Source: JASHUC01 sp963849095 (GTDB lineage Bacteria > Pseudomonadota > Gammaproteobacteria > Steroidobacterales > Steroidobacteraceae). Taken from it: a DNA stretch of 64,000 bases. The notes beneath the pieces were generated by a model. That model ran no database searches. It saw only the letters and a list, made by a program, of their open reading frames with translations, and had not been told where the DNA came from. Below are positions 19,098 through 26,021 of the stretch, piece by piece. Each line of letters starts with the position of its first letter. Position 1 is the first letter of the stretch. The translations under genes were made by a program, and so were the position numbers. The stretch spans positions 62,001 to 126,000 of the forward strand of contig CAWKGA010000009.1 in NCBI GenBank assembly GCA_963849095.1. Direction: 5' to 3'.

Positions 19098-19274
19098 GAA
19101 ACAACTCTACGAGGCACAGTCAGTATGGGGCGTGCTCGACTTCTCAGTCGAGTCAACGCGCTCGCGACCCTGCCGCGTGGCGTCACCAAGTGTCGCCGCA
19201 CGCGGACAGATTTCGCGGCTTGCGACGCGGGCGCAGCCTGCGTAGGCTGGGCTCCCGCGATCGAGAACGCATCC

Positions 19275-19989
19275 ATGCAGCGCATCGTCGTCCTCAACCC
19301 CAAGGGGGGCTCCGGGAAGACGACCATTGCGGTCAATCTCGCGAGCTACCTGGCCTCGCGCCAGCAATTGCCGGTCCTGATGGATTACGACCCCCAGGGC
19401 TCGGCGCTGCGCTGGGTCAAGAAGCGGCAGCCTGTCCAGCCCTGGGTTTACGCCATCGCGGCCTTCGAGGACGACGGCCGCACGACCCGCAGCTTCCAGC
19501 TGCGAGTGCCGGAAGGCACGACGCACGTGATCGTCGACACTCCCGCGGCCCTCGATGCGCGCGAGATGCCCGAGATCACCCGCACAGCGGACAAGATCCT
19601 CGTTCCTGTGCTGCCCTCCGACATCGACATTCACGCCTGCTCGCGCTGCATCCGCGACCTGCTGCTGGTCGGCAAGGTCCGGCGCGAAGACAATCGGCTG
19701 GGCGTCATCGCGAATCGCGTGCGCCGCAATACCCTCACCTTCCAGTCGCTCATCCGGTTCCTGCACACACTCGGCATACCGGTCGTCGCGACCATCCGCG
19801 ACTCGCAGAACTACGTGCGCTCGGCGGAGCTCGGCCTGGGTGTTCACGAGATGAAGTCCTACGTCGCGCGTGAGGACGTTCGAGCAGTGGGAGCCGCTGA
19901 TTGCTTGGCTTCAGGAACCTGCGGGGCCCCGGCCCGCCGTCCCGGCCGGTCCGGCACCCGAAGTGCCCGGGGAAGAAGGGAGCGGTTGA
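19275..19989 (+). pseudogene. Orphan ParA/MinD-family ATPase with an apparent single-base frameshift
   Basis: The product is a ParA-type P-loop ATPase: deviant Walker A PKGGSGKTTIAVNLAS at residues 9-24, DYDPQGSALRW, and the Walker B-like HVIVDTPAALD. The frame is intact to about 19877 (VAREDV), after which it would run into a low-complexity Arg/Ser tail ending at 20090. Skipping one G near 19878 restores FEQWEPLIAWLQEP, which is what the family shows at its C terminus, and a stop at 19989 giving about 237 residues. So either the gene is frameshifted or the assembly has a one-base error. If the shift is real, the C-terminal helix is replaced. No ParB gene or parS site is visible. Such orphan ParA proteins often position cytoplasmic cargo. 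Confidence 0.75.
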
Positions 19990-20001
19990 CCGCCGGACGC
20001 G

Positions 20002-20223
20002 CTACTTCTTCTTCTGGTCGTCGTCCCAGGAACCCTTCACCTGCTCGGCCCAGCTCTTGTAGTTGGACCACGTGTGAAGATTCTTGGTGATGGTGGCTTG
20101 GCGCGCTCGCGCCCGCTGCATGCGCTCGAGCCAGTTTCCATAGGGGTCCTGGGCATTCGCGGGCGGTGCGGCCGCTTCCTGCCGCTCTGCCGGGCTGCCT
20201 CGCGTCCTGTCGGGTGAGCTCAT
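20002..20223 (-). CDS. Small hypothetical protein, polar and basic
   Basis: The 73-residue frame starts at an ATG at 20223 and consists of a Pro/Ala-rich first third and a helical, charged remainder with YGNWLERMQRARARQATIT and WSNYKSWAEQVKGSWDDD, ending in KKK. It has no signal peptide or membrane segment. The biased, non-shadow composition with conserved-looking aromatic positions suggests a real protein, but I do not recognise it. It is convergent with the ParA-like gene; the shifted ParA frame would overlap it by about 90 nt. Confidence 0.55.
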   Translation of the reverse strand: MSSPDRTRGSPAERQEAAAPPANAQDPYGNWLERMQRARARQATITKNLHTWSNYKSWAEQVKGSWDDDQKKK

Positions 20224-20376
20224 GACGACTCCTGAATTGATGCAGGCAGGGTACGAATTTGTGCGCGCCAGGCGCAGGAACTGGTTCACGGGGTTCGCGG
20301 GGAAGCGGCGAGCGGCCGCCCAGGTTAGGCCGCCGGGCAACGTGCTCGAGGGGATCGAGGGTCGCGCGGCTCTCGC

Positions 20377-20420
20377 CGCATGACATAAGAGGCTCGCGCG
20401 TGCGCGTCTTATGTCATGCG
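20377..20420. repeat. Perfect 14-bp inverted repeat at the 3' end of ppnN
   Basis: CGCATGACATAAGA at 20377-20390 is the exact reverse complement of 20407-20420. The 16-nt interior includes CGCGCGTGCGCG, which can pair further. The right arm contains the ppnN stop codon. No U-tract follows on either strand, so this is not a textbook Rho-independent terminator. Confidence 0.85.
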
Positions 20421-21799
20421 ACCAGGCGATAGCACGGACGATAGGTCGAACCGGGAAGCCTCATGCGCCGCTGCTCCACGAACGCCGAGAGCAGATCGTC
20501 GAGCGGATGCATGATGCCGGGGTCGCCCGACATCTCGAACGGCCCGTGCTGCTCTATCGAGCGGATTCCGGATTCCTTGACGTTGCCCGTCACGACGCCG
20601 GAGAAGGCGCGCCGCAGATTCGCCGCGAGCACATGCGGCGGCTGCGAGCGCTTCAGCTCGAGCGCGCGCATCGACTCGTGCGTCACGTCGAAGTGCCGCT
20701 GCAGCTCGAGGTCCACCGACAGCAGCCAGTTGAAATTGTACGAGTCGTTGCGCTTCTTGCGGAACTCGCGCACTTCATCGAGTCCCCGCACCATGTGGCG
20801 CGCGACTCCCGCCGGATCGTCGACGATCAGGGTGAAGCGCTCGAGCGCGCGGGCGCCGAGCGTGCTGTCGATGAACTCGCGGATCTTCTCGAAATAGGCC
20901 GCGCTCGCCCGCGGCCCCGTGAGCACGACCGGGAAGGGCTGCTCGCGGTTCTTGGGATCGAGCAGGATGCCGGCGAGGTAGAGGATCTCCTCCGCCGTGC
21001 CCGCGCCGCCCGGTAGCACGACGATGCCATGCGCGAGGCGCACGAACGCCTCCAGGCGCTTCTCGATGTCCGGCATGATCACGAGCTGGTTCACGATGGG
21101 ATTCGGCGGCTCGGCGGCGATGATTCCCGGCTCGGTGAGGCCGATGTAGCGGCCGTGGAAGATACGCTGCTTGGCGTGGCCGATCGTCGCCCCCTTCATC
21201 GGGCCCTTCATCGCGCCCGGACCGCAGCCGGTGCAGACATCGAGGCCGCGCAGGCCGAACTCGTAGCCGACCTTCTTCGAGTACTGGTACTCCTCCTCGC
21301 CGATCGAGTGCCCGCCCCAGCATACGACGAGGTTCGGGCGCGCCTTGAAGTCGAGCACCCGCGCATTGCGCAGGATGTGGAAGACCGCGTTGGTGACCGA
21401 GGCCGAATCGGCGAGATCGAAGCGCCCGCTGTCGATGATCTCGTTCGCGATGTAGATCACGTCGCGCAGCACGGCGAAGAGATGTTCCTTGATGCCACGG
21501 ATCATCTCGCCGTCGACGAACGCGGCTGCGGGCGCGTTGCGCATCTGCAGCTTGATCCCCCAGGCCTGACGCAGCACCTCGATCTGAAAGTCGCTGTAGC
21601 GGTCGAAGACTTCCTTGGCGTTGTCGGTGTCCGCTCCGGTGCTGAGCACCGCGAGCGCGCACTTGCGGAAGAGCGTGTAGAGCCCGCCCTGGCTCGAGTC
21701 GAGGAGCTTCCCGATCTCGGCCTGGGACAGGTTCTCGAGGCTGCCGCGCGGGCCGACGCGCGCGTCCACGAACTCCGGAATGACGATGGTGCTTTCCAC
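20414..21799 (-). CDS. ppnN: PpnN-type nucleotide 5'-monophosphate nucleosidase
   Basis: The 461-residue product matches PpnN (YgdH, 454 residues in E. coli), which cleaves purine and pyrimidine nucleoside monophosphates to base and ribose 5-phosphate and is regulated by (p)ppGpp. Order of parts: an N-terminal DUF4478-like domain, the Rossmann LOG domain with CWGGHSIGEEEYQYSKKVG and the signature PGGAGTAEEI, and a C-terminal DUF3412-like domain ending in GSTYRPCYRLVA. LOG-family phosphoribohydrolase residues are intact. It is monocistronic here. The 3' end forms the inverted repeat at 20377-20420. Confidence 0.93.
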   Translation of the reverse strand: MESTIVIPEFVDARVGPRGSLENLSQAEIGKLLDSSQGGLYTLFRKCALAVLSTGADTDNAKEVFDRYSDFQIEVLRQAWGIKLQMRNAPAAAFVDGEMIRGIKEHLFAVLRDVIYIANEIIDSGRFDLADSASVTNAVFHILRNARVLDFKARPNLVVCWGGHSIGEEEYQYSKKVGYEFGLRGLDVCTGCGPGAMKGPMKGATIGHAKQRIFHGRYIGLTEPGIIAAEPPNPIVNQLVIMPDIEKRLEAFVRLAHGIVVLPGGAGTAEEILYLAGILLDPKNREQPFPVVLTGPRASAAYFEKIREFIDSTLGARALERFTLIVDDPAGVARHMVRGLDEVREFRKKRNDSYNFNWLLSVDLELQRHFDVTHESMRALELKRSQPPHVLAANLRRAFSGVVTGNVKESGIRSIEQHGPFEMSGDPGIMHPLDDLLSAFVEQRRMRLPGSTYRPCYRLVA

Positions 21800-21855
21800 G
21801 GACTTGCGATTGTAGACATCCCGGCCCGGCTGCGGGAGCCCTCAGGCGGGACTCC

Positions 21856-22479
21856 TCAGGGCAGGATATCGATCGGCGTGCGGTTCCCGGTCATGAGCCA
21901 GATCTCGAGCATGTCCGAGTCCGACACCGCGATGCAGCCGTCCGTCCAGTCGTACTTCTCGTAGTACTGCGGCGGCCGGGTGATCTCATTGGGGAGCCCG
22001 TGGATCATGATCGAGCCGCCCGCGTTCCAGCCGTGCTGCCGGGCGCGCGCGACATCGGCCTCATTGGGGTAGGACACCTGGATCGAGAGGAAGTAGTCGC
22101 TGCGCGGGTTGCGGCGCGTGAGGTAGTAGCGGCCCTCCGGCGTGCGGAAATCGCCGGCCCGCACCTTCTGTCCGACCGGGTCGAGGCCGAGCGCGATCCT
22201 GTAGGAGCGCAGTACCGTGTTGCCGCGCATGAGATACAGACGGCGCAGCGATTTGCGCACGATGATGTGGTCCGCCATCGGCAGCGCGGCGGCCGAGTCG
22301 AGCGGCCGCGCGGACTCGGACAGGGACCCGGGGGATTGGATGGAGACCCGCTCCAGCTGGCGTGCCGGCTCGTCGTGAGCCCCCGCGGCCGACCCCATGG
22401 CGAGAGCGAGGACAGCAAGCGCCAGCGAGGCGGGACGCGCGCGCCGCGGAAAGCGATCAGCCGGTTTCCATATCATCAT
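21856..22479 (-). CDS. L,D-transpeptidase (YkuD domain), exported
   Basis: The 207-residue product has a cleavable-type signal peptide (basic PADRFPRRARP, hydrophobic LALAVLALAMGSAAG) and a YkuD catalytic domain. The active-site motif is HGLPN followed by DWTDGCIAVSD, with the nucleophilic Cys. A VRKSLRRLYLMRGN strand precedes it, typical of the ErfK/YafK/DpaA group. Enzymes of this group crosslink peptidoglycan, attach lipoproteins or cleave those links. There is no LysM domain. The gene lies 56 nt after ppnN's start and next to a lytic transglycosylase, so the region has a cell-wall theme. Confidence 0.9.
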   Translation of the reverse strand: MMIWKPADRFPRRARPASLALAVLALAMGSAAGAHDEPARQLERVSIQSPGSLSESARPLDSAAALPMADHIIVRKSLRRLYLMRGNTVLRSYRIALGLDPVGQKVRAGDFRTPEGRYYLTRRNPRSDYFLSIQVSYPNEADVARARQHGWNAGGSIMIHGLPNEITRPPQYYEKYDWTDGCIAVSDSDMLEIWLMTGNRTPIDILP

Positions 22480-22523
22480 GATCGTTGCAGACCCGGACGC
22501 TCGCGAAAGATTCCACGCCGCAG

Positions 22524-22529
22524 ATTATA
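22524..22529 (-). promoter_or_regulatory. TATAAT -10 element for the L,D-transpeptidase gene
   Basis: A perfect TATAAT reads on the minus strand 44 nt before the ATG at 22479. No clear -35 is present at the expected distance, so an activator or an extended contact may be needed. Confidence 0.4.
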
Positions 22530-22627
22530 GGGTCATCTGGCGCGGCGGGCGCTGCGGACCCCATCACAGCGCATCCATTCCCGCGCCCCGACGGGCCGCC
22601 CACGCCGGACGGATGGTGAGCTCCGTC

Positions 22628-24643
22628 TTAATCCGCCACCTCCTCGACGACGCGCGGCACGGAGATTTGAGTGCCGGGCCGCATGTCGCTGAAGTCGACG
22701 TCCGGGTTGTATTGCTGCAGCAGCCAGATCGGCACGTGCGCGTAGCGCTCGGTCACGTTCCACAGGGAGTCTCCGCGGCGCGCGACGTAGGTTTCCGTTC
22801 CGGTGATATGGTGTGCGGCGAAGTAGGCTGCCTCGAGCGTGCGATGATAGTCGCGGCGCTTGGCCTCGAACTGCTCGGGGGTGACGCCGGGAAAGATGAG
22901 CTTGATGCGGTGTCCCATCACGACGGGACGGCCGAATCGCAAGTGATTGACCCTTCGAAGTCTCCACGTCGGAATCCCGAGCCAGTCCGCATAGTGGCCG
23001 AGCGTCTCGGTGGCGGCGACGACGATCGTGCCGTCCTTCGCGACGGAGTAGTCGATCGGGTCGGCCGTCGCGGTGCCTGCCACGGCTGCCGGTCCGAGAG
23101 CCGGGCCCAGGGCTTCCTCTTCGGCCGCGGAGACCGGCCCGAGTCCAGCGCTCGGCAGGATGTTCGACGCGTCGGCGGCCGCATCCTGCTCGCTGTCGAG
23201 CTCAGCGATCTCGGGGGATACCGGGCCGCCAGCCGGTTGCAAGGCCGGAACGCTCGGGGAAATCGGGTTTTGCGGGATGAAGCTCGATGGGGCGGCGTCG
23301 GCGGCTCGCGGGATCTGAGCGACCTCAGCCGGCAGCGGCACCACGGAGAGGCTCGCCAGCGTCTCGCCGGACCGTGCGCGATGCCGAGCCGGCTCGGTGT
23401 CGCTCGCCAGCACCGCTTCGGACACGCCGGGCGAGGTGCCGGACGACTCGAGGCGCGCCGCGACGAGCTTCGCCGTCCACTCGGTTCCGCCCGTCGGCAG
23501 GCGCAAGGAGTATCCCTTCGGCACCGGCCGCCCGCCGCGCCAGCAGATGGGGCGCAGGGCCGGATTGAGCTCGCGGAGCGTGTCGCGATCGATGTGGAGC
23601 GCTCGCTCCAGCGCGGGGATCGATGCCCGGAAGGGCAGCGTGACCTCCTGGAATCTCGCCTCCGGCTCCCGCGAGATCGACCCGAAGTACTTCTCCGGGT
23701 TGCGGTCAATCTCCAGCACGGCGAGGAACGACGCGTAGAAGTTGCGCGAGGCGAAGCCGAACGTGGGGCTCTTGTAATTGCGGACGATCCGGGCGATGTC
23801 GTCCGTTCCGAGGTCCTCCACCGCGCGCCGCATGCCGGCGGCGCCATGGTTGTAGGCCGTGATCGCGAGAGGCCAGGTGCCGAGCAGGCGATAGTCGTAG
23901 GAGAGCAGCTGGGCGGCCGCCTCGGTGGACAGGAACGGATCGAGCCTGTCGTCCACGGTCGAGTCGATACGCATGTAGCGGCGCCCCGTCGACCGCATGA
24001 ACTGCCACAACCCGGCGGCACCGACCTTCGAGCGCGCAATGGGATTGAACGAGGACTCGACGTGCGGCAGCACGGCGAGCTCGGGCGGCAGCCGCAGTCT
24101 CTTCAGCGTTTCGGCGATGTGGTCCTCCCACCTTCCGGAGCGCTCGAGCCCCTCGCGGAAGCGGTCGGACTGGCCGAGCTGGAAGCGGATGTGCTGGGTC
24201 GCGTCGATCAGTCGCGCGGGCGTGGCCTCGTCGCCCCAGAGCTTGCGGACGCGCTCATCGTCCGCCGAAAGCGGTCCGCTCGCCGTTGCGATCCGCTCGA
24301 GCGCCGCGACCAGGCGGTCGCGCGCGGCCTCGACGAGCCGCTCGCGCTGGCGCCGCGAGGTGTCGGGCGAGAAATGCAGCGTCTCGTAGACGACGGAGAG
24401 ATTGTTCTCGTCATGCAGGAAGCCGGAGTCGGTGTCGATCTCCGTGTAGACGCGGATCCAGAAGTGGACGGCGGGCTCGAGCTCCGCAGGGCGGGGGAAC
24501 AGCTCATCCTGCGCGCCGTGCGCCGGCCGCAACGCCACGATGGCGAGCGCGCAGATCAGCGCGACAGCGACCAGGCCCGCCCATCGCTGCGCCCCGCGGC
24601 GTTCCGCCTCCGGAGAGGCCCCCCATTGCCATGTCGACCGCAT
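22628..24643 (-). CDS. mltD: MltD-like membrane-bound lytic murein transglycosylase with LysM domains
   Basis: The 671-residue product has an N-terminal hydrophobic signal segment (about residues 21-43), a family-1 lytic transglycosylase domain with the catalytic Glu196 in LPHVESSFNPIA, followed by GAAGLWQFMRSTGR and AYNHGAAGMRRA, then a long Ala/Pro/Ser linker (about residues 430-530) and two LysM-like modules at the C terminus, the last beginning ETYVARRGDSLWNVTERYA. It would cleave glycan strands in the periplasm with formation of anhydromuramic acid. E. coli MltD is 452 residues, so this one has an enlarged linker and N-terminal region. No lipobox Cys is present after the signal segment. 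Confidence 0.9.
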   Translation of the reverse strand: MRSTWQWGASPEAERRGAQRWAGLVAVALICALAIVALRPAHGAQDELFPRPAELEPAVHFWIRVYTEIDTDSGFLHDENNLSVVYETLHFSPDTSRRQRERLVEAARDRLVAALERIATASGPLSADDERVRKLWGDEATPARLIDATQHIRFQLGQSDRFREGLERSGRWEDHIAETLKRLRLPPELAVLPHVESSFNPIARSKVGAAGLWQFMRSTGRRYMRIDSTVDDRLDPFLSTEAAAQLLSYDYRLLGTWPLAITAYNHGAAGMRRAVEDLGTDDIARIVRNYKSPTFGFASRNFYASFLAVLEIDRNPEKYFGSISREPEARFQEVTLPFRASIPALERALHIDRDTLRELNPALRPICWRGGRPVPKGYSLRLPTGGTEWTAKLVAARLESSGTSPGVSEAVLASDTEPARHRARSGETLASLSVVPLPAEVAQIPRAADAAPSSFIPQNPISPSVPALQPAGGPVSPEIAELDSEQDAAADASNILPSAGLGPVSAAEEEALGPALGPAAVAGTATADPIDYSVAKDGTIVVAATETLGHYADWLGIPTWRLRRVNHLRFGRPVVMGHRIKLIFPGVTPEQFEAKRRDYHRTLEAAYFAAHHITGTETYVARRGDSLWNVTERYAHVPIWLLQQYNPDVDFSDMRPGTQISVPRVVEEVAD

Positions 24644-25071
24644 TTACAACCCTCGGCAGATCAAAATCGCGCGCGCTCTCAACGGCTTGAATGACTTGCG
24701 CCTACGCGCAAGGAGCGTACGGGACCGGAATACGTCGGTCGTCTTGACACCACGGCGGAACGGCGAGCGGACCGAGCCGCCCCCTTTCGCGCTTCCCGCA
24801 GTGCGAAACGTCGCATAAGGCGCATCACGTCACAGTTGACTGCGTCTCAGATACAACATGTCACATCGAAAGGCTCTCTCGGCGGACTGGCACGAGCGTT
24901 GCAGCTGATTGCTCACGAGGGCCGCGACGGCCCCCAAGGACGAAGTCAGGAGATCGCAGCATAGATTGACGATCCGCGGGTTTCGGCTCGGCGCCCCTCC
25001 CACGCTCGCGTCGGTATCCGCTCCCGGATAACAACGAGAACACTCTCCTCCACAGCAAGCGACCTAATCCA
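24644..25071. other. Non-coding region upstream of mltD
   Basis: No frame here has a plausible start, ribosome binding site and protein composition. It includes an isolated TTGACA near 24754 without a matching -10. I see no tRNA, tmRNA, 6S-like or riboswitch fold. Because a plus-strand terminator follows at 25072, a small plus-strand RNA might be made from here, but nothing else supports it. Confidence 0.4.
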
Positions 25072-25094
25072 CCCCGCATTCGCGGGGTTTTTTT
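25072..25094 (+). terminator. Rho-independent terminator, plus strand, with no gene in front
   Basis: A CCCCGC/GCGGGG stem (25072-25077 and 25082-25087) with an ATTC loop is followed by seven T. It has the full form of an intrinsic terminator on the plus strand. No plus-strand gene precedes it for more than 10 kb except within regions coded on the minus strand. Confidence 0.75.
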
Positions 25095-25118
25095 CGCTAC
25101 GCCCAGCAGGGCCCACTG

Positions 25119-25146
25119 AAAAAAGGGCAGCCCTTGCGGGCTGCCC
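25119..25146 (-). terminator. Rho-independent terminator of the nrdJa-nrdJb operon
   Basis: On the minus strand a GGGCAGCCC/GGGCTGCCC stem (25146-25138 and 25133-25125) with a GCAA tetraloop is followed by six T. It lies about 155 nt after the nrdJb stop and reads in the same direction. It faces the plus-strand terminator at 25072-25094. Confidence 0.75.
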
Positions 25147-25301
25147 ACGAGCAGGCGCTCCGGCGGTTCCCCTCAAGAAGCAGGAACTGGGCTTGGGCCC
25201 GATGCCGGTGCGCCAGTAGGGGGTCTGTCAGCTTCGTGCGCTTGAGCGCGTCTTTCCCCTAGCGCTCCCCCATCTCTCCTTCACAAAAGATTCCGCTTGC
25301 C

Positions 25302-26009
25302 TCATCCGCACTTCGAGTCCCCGCAATTGAGGCAGGTCATGCATCCGTCCATCATCACGACCGCCGCCGTGCTGCACTTGCCGCAGAGCTGAGCTCCTTC
25401 GGGGAAGTGCGGCTTCGCAAAGGCGTCCGCTTGCCTGGCGCGCGCTTCGTACTCCGCGCGCTTGCCATCCACGAGCTTGCGCTGATGCTCGTCGAGCTCG
25501 TTCCTGCGCATGAGGCCGATCGACTGCAGGTGCCGCTCGATGACGTATCCGAGCTCCGCGATGATCGAAGGCATGAACTTGCCGCCCGGCTGCCAGTAGC
25601 CGCCGCGCGGATCGAATACCGCCTTCAGCTCCTCGACCAGGAAGGTCACGTCCCCGCCCTTGCGGAAGACGGCCGAGATGATCCTTGTGAGCGCGACGAT
25701 CCACTGGAAGTGATCGAGGTTCTTCGAGTTGATGAAGATCTCGAAGGGCCGCCGCTGCTCGAACTCCGTGTCCTCGTTGAGGACGATGTCGTTGATCGTC
25801 ACGTACATCGCATGGTCGGAGATCGGCGTCTTGATCTTGTAGGTCGAGCCGACGAGCATCTCCGGGCGCTCGACCTTCTCGTGCATCCGGACGACCTTGG
25901 CGCTGCGGCCGGCCTTGTCCTTCGAGACCTCCGAGTCGGGCGAGGCCGGCTTGTCCTCCGGTTTCTGCACCTCGAACTTGACGATCTTCTTCGCGATCTT
26001 GATGGCCAT
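25302..26009 (-). CDS. nrdJb: NrdJb, C-terminal subunit of split adenosylcobalamin-dependent ribonucleotide reductase
   Basis: The 235-residue product carries a TSCPD-type domain (about residues 50-150) and a C-terminal Cys cluster: CGKCSTA, then CMTCLNCGDSKCG. In unsplit class II enzymes this is the tail that re-reduces the active-site disulfide and binds zinc. In Pseudomonas the class II enzyme is likewise split into NrdJa and NrdJb. The N terminus MAIKIAKKIVKFEVQ is followed by a low-complexity linker. It starts 12 nt after the nrdJa stop, so the two are translated from one message. A terminator follows at 25119-25146. Confidence 0.9.
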   Translation of the reverse strand: MAIKIAKKIVKFEVQKPEDKPASPDSEVSKDKAGRSAKVVRMHEKVERPEMLVGSTYKIKTPISDHAMYVTINDIVLNEDTEFEQRRPFEIFINSKNLDHFQWIVALTRIISAVFRKGGDVTFLVEELKAVFDPRGGYWQPGGKFMPSIIAELGYVIERHLQSIGLMRRNELDEHQRKLVDGKRAEYEARARQADAFAKPHFPEGAQLCGKCSTAAVVMMDGCMTCLNCGDSKCG

Positions 26010-26021
26010 GCCGCACCTTCT

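Noticed and set aside
22397..24694. A 765-codon plus-strand open frame across the L,D-transpeptidase and mltD region
   Set aside because: It is antisense to two clear genes with full catalytic motifs, and its Arg/Gly/Ala-rich translation has no family signature. Long antisense frames are expected at this GC content.
24861..25148. A 95-codon minus-strand frame between mltD and the nrd terminators
   Set aside because: It includes both terminator hairpins in its coding part, has no ribosome binding site, and its Arg/Gly-rich composition looks random.
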